Shown one piece after another: positions 28,197 through 39,003 of a DNA stretch of 64,000 nt. The position numbers were made by a program, and so were the translations under genes. The stretch is from Chaenocephalus aceratus (Eukaryota > Chordata > Actinopteri > Perciformes > Channichthyidae), in NCBI GenBank assembly GCA_023974075.1, contig CM043800.1, positions 32,314,452 through 32,378,451 of the forward strand. The letters are read 5' to 3'. Each line of letters starts with the position of its first letter. Positions within the stretch are counted from its first letter, which is position 1. Under the pieces are notes generated by a model. It was not told the DNA's origin and made no database searches. It was given only the letters and a program-made list of their open reading frames with translations.

Positions 28197-29574
28197 TTTT
28201 TGTTTACTTGTCTGTGTAGGGCAGCAGGTGTGTTTTCAGCCGTTATCTTTAGAACCATGTGTATCTTGTTCTCATTCTGCCTGTCTATAAACTAAGCAGC
28301 TCGTCTGTTTGTTGTCTCTGTTTGTCTACTTGTCTGTTTGTGACCCATCAGCCGCTCGGTGATATCTTTCTTTAATCACTGCGTGAAACACACATTTTCT
28401 TTGTTGCTATAACGAAGACTCATCTGTCAGGATTTCATGAACATTATATCCAGAGATGGGGTCGTTACTAAAAAAAAGTAATATATTACACATTACATAT
28501 TACTTTAAAAAAAAGTAATATATTACACTACTTCGTTACTCTCTACATAAAGTAATTCGTTACTTTACTCGTTACTTTACGCGTTACTTTACTCGTTACT
28601 TTACTCGTTACTTTACTCGCAGGGCCGGCCCGCCCCTCCCTACAGGCAGATCACGCAGACTGCTAAAGTTTCAAATGTTCTCTTTAGTTCAGTTTCCATT
28701 GTCACATAAGACTGATCCAGATCCTGAATGTTTTCCTATCTGACCATGGCTGTCCTCTGTCTCCTGCTATCTGTATATGTTGCGCAGTCTATCTCTGCTC
28801 ACGCTGTTGCGTCAGCGTGTTCTCCTGCGTGTTGGCCATGTGTTGCACTGGAGCCAGACTGGAGCACACCAGACTTCAGCCGAGCACGTACGAACTGCGC
28901 ATGCGTGAGTGGCAATAACTCTCCTTACCAGCAGGCGGCGGTAGTGTGTATTCGTCATTCAAAACAGGCAACAACCGGAAAACAGAGAAGAAGAACAGAC
29001 TACGTGTGTGTAATAGAGAACCGCAGTGACGCGTCCTAAAACCCGGATGTAAACTTCTTCCGGTTCCTTCGTCAAAAACGCAATGCAATTTCTCCATAGG
29101 ATTTTGGAAAATAGCTCGAAATAAGGTCTGTGGTTGACACACATTTAAGAGAAGGATCACGTTTTGTTCAGCCGGATAATCACCACATGTCTCTTCTACT
29201 TTTATAATTTTTGAATCATAAATCTAGTCGCCAAAAGCGAAATGCTAACGTTATGCTATAAACGAACTACAAGCCAGTACAGCAGCAGGGTCGCACGACT
29301 TCAACGTCACGCCAACTTAAGATCGTTTCAACTGACTTGCACTGAAACTGCACTTTGAACACTTTAAATATATTAACATTTTAAACTGTATACCCCGTTT
29401 ATCTAGGCCCTTTTTGTTTTATGTATAGGCTACATGTCACACTGTGGGAAACAATATTTCTGGATGTATAACACATGTAGAATTTGTTTACAATAAAGCT
29501 GACTTTGACTTCCGCGTGCTTGCATATTTCAACAAAGCTTTTCATTTTAGCCACACTGAATTTAACTAGAAGTC

Positions 29575-31950
29575 ATGGCTGTGTCAATTACCAGTCTGAT
29601 ATCGTTTTACAAAGATGACAAGAAGAATGGAGATAGAGGAGAGAACCACTACAAGTCAGGACACGTGCAGCCTAGATGAAGGTGTGCTTACCGGTGTTGT
29701 CAGGGCTAGCATGAGGGACAAGGTTTATAGAGTGTCGGTGAGTAGTGATAGCAAGAGTACCGTTAACCTAGAGTTAATTTATTCACATTAATTCCCATCA
29801 ACAAATCCATTTTATGTGTCACATGAAATCTTTATTAGGCAAGGCAAGTTTATTTATATAGCACTTTTCAACACATGGCAATTCAAAGTGCTTTACAAAA
29901 AATGAAAGACATTAATAAATGGCATTTAAAACCAGTCATTAAAAAGAAAAGCTAATAAAATAAACATTAAAAGAAAAAATACATGGATAAAAGTTACAGT
30001 GCAGTCTAAGATATGAATAGTTCAATTAAAAGCAGCGACAAAAAGAAAAGTCTTCTTGCTGGATTTAAAAGTAGTCAGAGTTGCAGCGGACCTGCAGGTT
30101 TCTGGGAGTTTGTTCCAGATGTTTGGAGCATAATAACTGAACGCTGCTTCTCCATGTTTAGTTCTGTCTCTGGGGACAGAAAGCTGACCAGTCCCTGAAG
30201 ACCTGAGAGATCTGGATGGTTCATCATTTAGCAGGAGGTCAGAAATGTATTTTGGGCCTAAACCATTCAGTGCTTTATAAACCAGCAGCAGTATTTTGAA
30301 ATCTATTCTTTGACACACAGGAAGCCAGTGTAAAGACTTCAGAACAGGAGTGATGTGATCCACTTTCTTAGTGTTAGTGAGGACTGCAGCTTCCTAATAG
30401 ATGTTTTAGTGAGACCTGTGAAGACACCATTGCAGTAGTCCAGTCTACTGAAGATAACGGGACAAGTTTTTCCAAATCCTGCTGTGACATTAGTCTTTTA
30501 ATCCTTATGTTCTTTAGGTGATAGTAGGCTGATTTAGTAACTGTTTTAATGTGACTGTTGAAACTCAGGTCAGAGTCCATGACTACACCTAGATTTCTGG
30601 CTCTATCTGTTGGTTTGAACATTGCAGACTGAAGCTCAGCGCTAACTTTTATACGTTCTGCCTTGGCTCCAAAAACCATTATCTCAGTTTTATCTTTGTT
30701 TAATTGGAGAAAGTTCTGACACATCCAGTCATTGATTTGTTCAATGCACTTACTCAGTGTTTGAATTGGAGCATAGTCTCCTGGTGAAATGGTTACGTAG
30801 ATTTGTGTGTCATCTGCATAGCTATGGTAACTTATTTTGTTGTTCTTCATTATCTGAGCCAGTGGTAGCATGTAGATGTTAAAGAGAAGAGGCCCCAAGA
30901 TTACAAATTTGACACACCAGAAAACACAGAAATATCCATGAAATAAACATACAGTAGGCTATAAACAATTAAAGGGATAATTGGGAAGGCATTAGAAATG
31001 TAAATATATTTTAAATAATAAAACAATCCCACCACCACAGGTATCTACAGGAGAAGAGGGAATTCTCTCCACAAAATGTGAAAGCCCACGTGGAGAATGG
31101 AAATGCAGTCATGCGGCTGCATTAGCCATCTTTGCCATCCACAATTTCAGCTGCACTGACACCCCCTGTCAGTGGAAGAAGCCAAAGGCAGCTAAACGTA
31201 CGCATTCAGTGGAGGAGCTATTTCCTCCAACCAATAAGTCATTCAACCAGCTGACAAGAGAGCCCACCTCCGAAGATCGTGACTGGCTGAGGGACAGACT
31301 TGGGGGCAGGTTCTCAGGAATGTCTTGGCTTCTCTCCCCCGAGCCAGAAGAGGAACACTACAGCTTGGAAACACTTACTGTTCCTGAAATTCTCAAATCT
31401 GTTGGGCATCAGGGCCCTCAGGCAATTGTGGCAAGCATGGCATTGTCTGAGGAACAACAGAGGGCAATTCAGGTGGCTACACTGGTCAGCGAACCAACCC
31501 AAACTGGCATTTGTTCAGGAAAGGAAGGTTAACTGCCAGCAACTTTGGAGCTGTCCTGAGGTCAAAGCGTGTGACTGCTTCCCTTATTGCCAGGGTGCTA
31601 GGGCAACAACAGCCCCTTGATGGTGTTTTGTCTGTACAGTGGGGGACTATGAATGAATGTGAGGGCGTCAGGGCATTCACCACTGCAACCCAGATGCAGG
31701 TCCATGAGTCAGGTTTGTGGCTCTCCCAATCAGGAGTGTTGGGGGCATCTCCAGATGGTCTGGAAAGGTCTCCCGCTGTGCTGGAGGTAAAGTGTCCCTA
31801 CGGAGCCAGGGAAATGACAATTAGTGAAGCATTGCAAATCAAGGGCTTCTGTGTCAGTAAGGAGGGAGTAACATTCAGCCTGCGTGAGGAGCATCCTTAC
31901 TGGCACCAAATGCAAGGTCAGCTTCACCTCACTGCAAGAAAGAAGAAGAA
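29575..31950 (+). pseudogene. Decayed SWIM zinc-finger / YqaJ-type nuclease gene of a DNA transposon
   Basis: Exon 1 (29575-29737) codes MAVSITSLISFYKDD and ENHYKSGHV, hits an early stop after about 34 codons, and continues in another frame with RASMRDKVYRVS to a GTGAGT donor. Exon 2 starts after CACCACAG at 31040 and codes a SWIM-like finger (KCESPRGEWKCSHAAA, about 31074-31121) then TPCQWKKPK. After a frameshift near 31508 comes a YqaJ/lambda-exonuclease-like PD-(D/E)XK domain: GRLTASNFGAV, GASPDGL (31742-31762), LEVKCP (about 31781), HQMQGQL. The SWIM CxC motif reads C-E-S, so one zinc ligand is lost. Homology stops at about 31945. An L2 LINE sits in its intron. Such SWIM-YqaJ genes accompany ISL2EU-type transposons as I recall; not functional here. 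Confidence 0.7.
29838..30899 (-). mobile_element. L2-type LINE, 5'-truncated, nested in the ISL2EU-like element
   Basis: Minus-strand reverse transcriptase C-terminal half: GPLLFNIYMLPLAQIM, SYADDTQIYV (the YADD active site), FLQLNKDKTEIMVFG, LGVVMDSDLSFNSHIK, then, after a frame break near 30370, HITPVLKSLHWLPVCQRI and SLRSSGTGQLSVPR. The 3' end is the typical fish L2 end AAGGCAAGTTTATTTATATA read at 29840. There is no endonuclease, so it was truncated on insertion. It lies in the intron of the SWIM-YqaJ gene. Confidence 0.88.
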
Positions 31951-32013
31951 ATTAAGAAATTGTGAATCGTTTTTAATTTACATTTACTCGCCTTTGTGGT
32001 TGTTAGAGTGTTA

Positions 32014-32705
32014 CCCCCTAAACGCACCAGGAGCGTCTGCGCCGCGTTACGTTGCGTCTGCGCCGCGTTACGTTGCGGCTGCGCCACGCTGCGGCTGCGC
32101 CACGCTGCGACCTCCTCCTGCGACCTCCTCCTGCGACCTAACACACCAGGCGCGTTTCAAAACGTTGCGGAAGCGGAGCGTCGTGTGTGCAGCCTCGCAG
32201 TTCTTAATTAACTTTAAAACATTAATATGTAGTTGTTACCTTCCACTCCACAAACTGCAGCGACTAAAAACCAGGCCTTGTCCTTTCTGATGTTGTCCTT
32301 GTAAAAAGCATTGGTTACATCATATACAATGGTGTGTTTCTCCACTTCCATTATGAACACCTCGTCGTCCATTGTGCGTATCGTAGTGGAGGTGTTGTGA
32401 TGAAGGAGGGGGGTCTGCTAAATTAGTATATATGCGGGATGGGCCTGGCCCGGATGCTCACCTTTCCACTTCCTGCGAGGGGGGGGCTGCCTGTGTCCGA
32501 CCTTACCTTACGGCTGCGCTGCGGCAAAAATAGGATTCATCCTAATTTTAGAGAAGCGCTGCGCCGAGCCGCTTCTGGGACGCGTCTGAGCCGTAACGCG
32601 GCGCGTGTGGTGGAATAGCACCCATTGACTAGAGTGGCCGCGATCCTTACGACCGCCGCGGCGCGGCCGTAACGCGGCGCAGACGCTCCTGGTGCGTTTA
32701 GGGGG
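32014..32705. mobile_element. PIF/Harbinger MITE with TTA target duplication, nested in the ISL2EU-like element
   Basis: Inverted ends CCCCCTAAACGCACCAGGAG at left and CTCCTGGTGCGTTTAGGGGG at right are identical over at least 35 bases, and TTA flanks both sides (32011-32013, 32706-32708). The 3-bp TWA duplication is diagnostic of PIF/Harbinger. It is 692 bp, with very GC-rich arms of TGCGGCTGCGCC-type repeats and no transposase frame. It has the cleanest ends in the nest and so is probably young. Confidence 0.88.
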
Positions 32706-32708
32706 TTA

Positions 32709-33900
32709 GGCTTCCTGTCAGCTCGTCTGTTGGGAAGATATAAAATATTAGTTTCATGGAAGTCACATCGTCACAAATAAGAGCATTAAGACATACAGTA
32801 CATAGGCTAAAACAAAACATCTAAAGATATAACTTTGCACTTTATCTCGTGAACATTTTCACTATTTTGACATTTTTATAGATCAAAATTGAACTAAAGA
32901 AATAAAGGTAGATTAATCCATATTGAAAATAGGTGTCAGCTGCTACACTAATTATAATAGTTATATTTCTTAATTAATTAAGATATTACTGTATTGATCC
33001 CAATTGGGGAAATGTTTGTGTTGCAGCAGCATAACAAGAAAAACAAAATATAAGTTATTATATATACAAAAGTATGTTAGGGATGGAATATTAAATTGAA
33101 AATAAATGTAAAATGTACATGTGATGTTACGTCCAAGAGAAGCTATGGAGCAGAGAGTTCTCTGCCGAGCAGAGAGTTCTCTGCCGGCCAGAGGTGATTT
33201 GTTATTAGTTCAATATGTCAAACTGATTTCCCTGACTACAATCTTTAGTTACATGGTGAAACGTTATGCTGCTTGTACTAATTAGACTTATCATATAAGC
33301 CACACAGGTTTTAATAGGATGTATTCATTATCTTTACTTATGTTGCGGTCTTTTCAGCAGTGCCATCTCTAAAACGGCGATACACAACCCATCATTTACA
33401 TTTCACCGTGACATGGACAACAATGTAACGTCAGCTTACCTCATGGCACGAATCCAGACTCTCCTTTGGAAAACATTGGCCGGGAAACGATAGAACGAGC
33501 ACGTTTCATGCGAAGACCTGTGGTTGCAACCCGGAGCAAAGCAACAAACCATTGCGTAGCTAACTAGTAGCGCTAGCTTTAGCTAACGTTAGCCAACGAA
33601 ACGAACTGCCGAGTAAAATTGGAAAACCCTGGTAATTAATTGTTCTATAATTGATAAAACTACGGTGTTAAAAATGACCATTTCAAAAATAGAGATTCTA
33701 ATGGTAAGATATAGATATACAGATACTAAAGAGACTACAGATAGGCTACCAAAGATAGGCAGGTACTTGCTTTCAAGCAGAACACAGGGGAAAACAAACT
33801 TAGCGGGAGTGTTTACGTGTGTAGGCGTAATGACGTACAACGGACTCGACCATTTCTGTAGTCCTATTCAGCCACTCGGTAACAACCATCGTTTTTCAGA
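32709..33900. other. Remaining right interior of the ISL2EU-like element
   Basis: There is no long open frame. A 19-base unit (GCAGAGAGTTCTCTGCCGA) is tandemly doubled at 33150-33187. On the minus strand a short exon-like start, ATG at about 33446 followed by AG and a GTAAGC donor, could be the 5' end of a divergent second transposon gene whose body is gone; this is speculative. Confidence 0.3.
32980..33062. repeat. Short retroposon-tail-like fragment
   Basis: TACTGTATTGATCCCAATT followed by GGGGAAAT and TTGCAGCAGCA resembles the 3'-end sequence of a widespread percomorph retroposon (ATTGATCCCC...GTTGCAGCAGCA). Only about 80 bases are recognisable, so the family is not assigned. Confidence 0.35.
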
Positions 33901-34372
33901 CACGTAAACTCTTCAAAAATCACCAGTGGGGTCACTGCTGATGTATCTACTGTCGTAGAACAAAACGTGATTTATCTCTTAAATTTGTGTCAACCACAGA
34001 CCTTATTTCGAGCTATTTTCCAAAACCCTATGGAGAAAATACATTGCTTTTTTGACGAAGGAACCGGAAGTGCTAAAAATGCTAACTTACTTCCGGGTTT
34101 TAGGACGCGTCACTGCGGTTCTCTATAAATAAACAACAGCTATGTGCGTTAGCTTCACCTTAGCATGAGTTCTTTGCAGGTGTTTGTTGAGGTTTGATTA
34201 TGACTGATTTTAGAAAGTAACGAAGTAACGCGTGTCGGTGCAATGTTAGTAACTGTAGTGTGATTACTGAATTATAAAAGTAACGCGTTACACTACTCCG
34301 TTACCGGCAAAGTAGTATAATTACAGTAACGCGTTACTTTGTAACTTTGTTACACCCAACTCTGATTATATC

Positions 34373-36685
34373 TATTGACTTGAGGGACAGTTGATGGAGA
34401 GTGATGATTGTTAGTGGAGGAGGTCGCAGGGGTAGACAGTGTCAGGATGGAGAGGCTTTGTGATTACCATCCTACCCTCCAACCAATCAGTGTGAAGTCC
34501 CAGATTCAAACTCAAACTAAATTGGACTCTGCTGCAATGTAACATGTCTGTACTCAAAGCCCTTTGACACTGATTGGCAAAGGATTTTCTACGATCAACG
34601 GCTGGACAATATACTGACATTATATCAATATTGTGGCAAGAGACAAGATATCATCTGAAATTTTGATATTGTAATAAAGAAGTGTCTTTTCCTGGTTTTA
34701 AGGGCTGCTGCATTACTTAGTGTAATGCAGATATGTAATTGTATTACAATACAAGAATGTTATAGATCTAACTGGATAGCTATGCATACCATTTGCTATA
34801 ACCAACTCAGCATTATATCCGCATTATGAATGACTTTTGATCAAATATTGTTTTGTGTAATCATGTTGGAAAAGCGCCAAAAGTCAACCACACAATACAG
34901 TGAATTATTCATATATCATGGTATTTGATCAGAGGTATTAAGATATTTGGTGTTCTCTTTAAAGCCCTAACTGTCAGATTTTAATTTGATCCTTTTCCTC
35001 TTGATACAAATGTGGGTTTTTTGGGGTACTGTACTTGTGAGTACAGAACAATAGGGTGATATACATGATGAGTTGTAAAAAATCCAACAGTTTCTGCTGC
35101 ACCAGATTTCAGATATGAGTTCTGGTTTCTCCTCAACCTGAGACCTGACGCTGCCCAGTGGAACCCGTGTTTACTGAATGAGATCAAAAGGTATCTCTCA
35201 GTCTTTGTGACTCGAACAGGCTGGCGAGGTGAGAGATGCAAGATACATCTGATTTGTTGCGACAGCGGAAAGGATGATTCATTGATGATGTTCTTGAAGT
35301 GCAAGAGCCCACAGAAGTACCCATCACATCTCCTCAGGTTGTGTCCAACCACATCAAAGCCTTTCTTCCTCTCAGGGATGTCACCAGCGGGAGCTCATTT
35401 GGTGACAGAGAGAAAATAAAGGATCTCTAACAATAAAATGCAGTGGAGAAACAAGGTGCCATACTGGAGATACACTGTAGTATCAAACGGTGCAGCAAAG
35501 CAGAGATTAAATACATTTCTGTGTGTTATTGCTTGCGACCCAAGTTAACTTGTTTGGGTTTCATGTGCTGGTTTGGCAGGTTTTGGGTTGGTGCCATTTT
35601 AATAATCAAGACTGCCTTTAGAGGGAGTCATGCTTACAGTAATAATTACTCAATGAATGCCTATCTGGATATTCATGAATTTTAAATCAAATCTACTTGT
35701 GTCTTATTCCTCAACAAATGTGTGAAATTCAGAAAACACACAATCATTGGCTAGTTAAAAAAAAAATTATAAAGCAGACTATTAAAGTATCCATTTTTTT
35801 CTCACAAGTTTAGCTATTTGAAGATCAAGCATACTCAACATCCCATGTCAAAATGAGTTCAACATGTTCATTTAAAGCCAATGTGATCTCTAAGCTTTAT
35901 AGGTGAGGCAAGGTCTTTATTATTTTTCAGCCAGGTGGCATGTTTTAATGTCGCTGATTACATATTTGTGTAGTCAAACAACATTCTAATTAAAATCAAC
36001 CTTCATAGCAAATCACTGACAGGATGTTGTTTCTTATGATAAGGTGTCGCTGAACATGACCCAATTAAAACAGAGAAAGACAGATTGTGTACACAAGGAT
36101 CAGTGCATCCAATATTAGGGAAAGACAGAGATCAATAAGGACTTACATGAGATTAGTGTCTTTGCTTTGGTGGAACAAATCAATCAGTGCTTTACATGTT
36201 ATTATTGCAGAGGCCATTTGAGAACAGACATGTGCCTTTGACAGACATATTTAACCAGAACTTCATCCACATTTACGCTGGTGCAAGACGGTAAAAACAC
36301 TTTGGTTGAACTGTCAAACTGAGAAGTCAAACTGAGAAAATGTTGCGAACAAGCCTGTGGGGATAATCCCAATCAAGTCATAATTTTCCTATCTTATCTC
36401 ACACAGCCTTTTTTTATAAAAATCCAAGGCAACTGTAATGCAGATACCATTTTCTGAATAAACGTTACACAATTGGACGGCAGGTTTCTCAAACAAAACA
36501 AATGGGACAGGTGAAAACTCACCAGACAGGTTATTGTCGGTGAAAATAATAATACTCACGGGAGTGTCACAGAGTTCTGGGCTAAACCAATTGAACGTTA
36601 AATGTAGTCGTTAACATTTGAGGGATTTGCTTCAAACTCCAAAACTATGTGCAAGAAGTGAGCTGGTAGGTCTAATTCACTTTAC

Positions 36686-36739
<54 letters not shown>

Positions 36740-37677
36740 GTTTTATAAATGTGTTTTGTGACTGGCCAAGTATAATAGATTCCTTGTCATTACGAAGAGT
36801 TTACTTCATGAGCCACCTTATCAAGACGTCAATGCAAACGTCAAACTTCATATTGAAACAATGCATTTTTCTTACAGGTCTGAAGTCTTTCAACATGATT
36901 CAGTTGTAAATAAAAAACGTTGCACAATAGGTGTACAGTGCAACAGCTCTGGGTGTATGCTACTGTATTTAGAAAAGTAAATAAAACAGTCATCATTGCT
37001 CAAATACTTTCTAGGCCAGGACAAAATGTCTTCGATGAGAATCATCAGTAAGTCATTCTTTAGGCGTCCAATGAAGTCACTTGAGTCAATTGATATACCG
37101 GAAAAATGTGTTTATTGTCACCTTGGAAACTCCGCCTGTTTGCCTATAACCTGTATAACCAATACTGCTCTGTCTCCTATTATTAGTGTGTATTCTTAGC
37201 AATGTTGTAGTTGTACAAACAATTATGTTGTGTTTTTGTTACTTGAAATCTGTTGGCTTCTTTCTGCTTCGATGATAATATTAGGTATCAAAAGTACAGT
37301 ACAATCAGCTTTACAGTAAAATATTAACTTCTTATTCTAGAGCTGTGTTTCACTTATGTTCCAGTGGAACATTGCACATTTGTTTCTACATAAAGCGATG
37401 AGTTTAAAACTAGTAAATCTCCTGATTCTGAATATGGAAAATAGTATGTGATGCTTTCCTCTCAGATTTAAATTGGAAAGGCACCAACAAATCCACCTCA
37501 ATCATTATTCTAACTGTTACTACAGTACAGCAGACAAGCATGCACCTGCAAGCTATACTTTATTTTGTGATTCTAACTGAAATTAGATTATCGTTAACTC
37601 CAACAAAACACAAAAACAAGGTTGTGCTAGTAAAAAAGAAATGGAAGAATACCAGCTTCTAGCTTTCACCAAACTCT
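34373..37677. other. Intergenic stretch upstream of il20ra with one (GT)n tract
   Basis: The (GT)26 run lies at 36687-36738. A 123-codon minus-strand frame at 34981-35352 sits in GC-richer DNA but matches no family I know and lacks convincing splice context. Confidence 0.5.
36687..36738. repeat. (GT)26 microsatellite
   Basis: A perfect 52-base GT run. Confidence 0.95.
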
Positions 37678-38079
37678 GGGTGTTTCTCAATGTCGAGGAC
37701 GCTTGCTTGGTAGCACATGCCTTCCGAGTCACTTGCTTCAGAAGCGAGGCAAGAATCCTTCCTAACCTCGGAAAACCAAGAATTGTGGAACAGACTAACA
37801 GGTGTGCAGGTGTGCGTCATATGCGAGGCCCCGCCTTAAATGGAGCGCGATTTCCGCCAAAGATTTGGGGAAATTGGTCCGTGCGCAAGCATTGTGGGGA
37901 TTTTAAGACCGCGGAGTCTACACATGTGCAGCCTTGAAATGTCTCCCTACGAAATACGCCGGGCTCGGTTGAATTCCAAGTATGCTGGACATTGGAACAG
38001 TCCTTCGGCGGCACTCGATAACGTAGTATGCTTGAAATAGTGGCTCTGGAGCAGCCTTCCTCGACATTGAGAAACACCC
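37678..38079. mobile_element. MITE (GGGTGTTTCTCAATG family), copy upstream of il20ra
   Basis: Inverted ends GGGTGTTTCTCAATGTCGAG and CTCGACATTGAGAAACACCC. The interior is GC-rich, with CCGCGGAGTCTACACATGTG and GGGGCCTCGCATATGACG-type strings shared with the copy at 55444-55818, which is in the opposite orientation. The superfamily was not fixed because no clear target duplication is seen. Confidence 0.85.
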
Positions 38080-38470
38080 CCTGTATGACACCGCAACTGA
38101 TAACCATCAGGCCTTCTGTTTGTTTGTGTGTACAAAAGCCAATTAATATAACTGAACAAACTGAAATTAAGTCTGCATATGAGGTTCACATCAGGGCAAA
38201 ACAAAGCATGTCTCCCCCAGTGCGTTTTTAATTATTACTCTCTTGCAACAGGAACATCATTTAATGGCCTATTCATACAATTATTATTTTAGCTGTTAGT
38301 TTGCTCCTCACTAAAACGTTGTGATAACATTAGCCAATATCAGGTTGTTTATGATTTATGTACAAAATGGTTTTTGAACCACGTTAGCCCCCAGCGCATG
38401 TTCTTTCACATTCTTTATTTTGCAGTTGAGTCATTTCCTGTAATCTCTAGACACCACGAATAACCTGAAA

Positions 38471-38473
<3 letters not shown>

Positions 38474-38541
<68 letters not shown>
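38474..38541. repeat. (GA)34 tract about 410 bases upstream of the il20ra start codon
   Basis: A perfect GA dinucleotide run of about 68 bases in the presumptive promoter or 5' UTR of il20ra. An ATAAAAG TATA-like string lies about 60 bases further on, at about 38598. Purine-rich GA runs can bind GAGA-type factors or form triplex DNA; any role here is inference. Confidence 0.9.
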
Positions 38542-38543
<2 letters not shown>

Positions 38544-38954
38544 CAAGGTGGAGAGGGGAGGAGGAGGAGGGAAGAAAAAGGGAAGTATGGAGAGAGAATA
38601 AAAGTAGGCGGAACATAAAGTAAGCAGAAAAACCGGAACAAAGCGATAACATACTCCAAAGTACACCTGCAGTGCACACCTGAGTAAAGCCACTCCTTTC
38701 CCAGAGAGTATCAGAGATGGTTGTGAGGCAGAGGCCAGATAAACAAAGCAAACTCCTTCACAGCTTTAAGATTCTACAGCGCTTCTGACAGCTACTCCGG
38801 TTTTGTTTTGAGGGATTTTGGAGAGTTTTATTTTGGATTTAGTCTCTTTTTTTGTCGTGTGGAATTTATATTACTTTTGCTAAGAACTCACAACTTAGCG
38901 GCGGGAGTTTCAGAGTAGGACTTTGTTTGTTTTTCCCCGTGGCCCAGATACCAA
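38542..38954 (+). promoter_or_regulatory. il20ra: Presumptive il20ra promoter and 5' untranslated region
   Basis: The block between the GA tract and the start codon has no coding signal and no transposon termini. A TATA-like ATAAAAG occurs at about 38598. The transcription start cannot be fixed from sequence. The ATG context (ACCAAATGA) has A at -3, which is favourable. Confidence 0.4.
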
Positions 38955-39003
38955 ATGAAGATGTGGTCTCTGGATGTCATCATCCTGCTTCTGTTCTGCT
39001 ATG
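38955..39003 (+). CDS. il20ra: il20ra exon 1: start codon and signal peptide
   Basis: Codes for 16 residues plus one base, MKMWSLDVIILLLFCY, a hydrophobic signal peptide core. The donor is GTGAGT at 39004 (phase 1). A second ATG lies at codon 3, so either methionine could start the protein; the first is chosen because it is the upstream one in the same frame. The last base joins exon 2 to make an alanine codon. Confidence 0.82.

Larger units (their letters stand above)
29015..34124. mobile_element. 5.1-kb ISL2EU-type DNA transposon carrying SWIM-YqaJ gene, itself invaded
   Basis: The left end AGAGAACCGCAGTGACGCGT is mirrored by ACGCGTCACTGCGGTTCTCT at the right end. The inverted ends run roughly 150 bases with small indels, sharing CCGGTTCCTTCGTC, AATAGCTCGAAATAAGG and TGGTTGACACA. 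AT flanks both ends (29013-29014, 34125-34126). The 14364-15098 hAT copy lacks it and serves as the empty site. A 2-bp AT duplication plus a YqaJ gene fits ISL2EU in my memory of the family. No transposase gene is visible. Inside lie an L2 LINE and a Harbinger MITE. Confidence 0.8.
28451..34364. mobile_element. hAT non-autonomous transposon split by a nested ISL2EU-like element
   Basis: The termini are CAGAGATGGGGTCGTTACT at left and TTACACCCAACTCTG at right, inverted to each other, with a perfect 8-bp target duplication ATTATATC (28443-28450 and 34365-34372), the hAT hallmark. The outer arms (28451-29014 and 34125-34364) are nearly identical to the copy at 14364-15098. Without the 5.1-kb insert it would be about 800 bases. 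It codes no transposase. Confidence 0.93.

Noticed and set aside
31996..32290. Frames rich in Arg, Cys and Ala
   Set aside because: They run into the GC-rich arm of the Harbinger MITE; the YqaJ homology has already ended at about 31945.
34981..35352. 123-codon minus-strand frame in GC-richer DNA
   Set aside because: No recognisable domain, no paired splice sites; possibly an old gene fragment but not supportable.
38415..38751. Ser-Leu-rich minus-strand frames near the il20ra promoter
   Set aside because: They read through the GA tract and have no domain or conservation signal.
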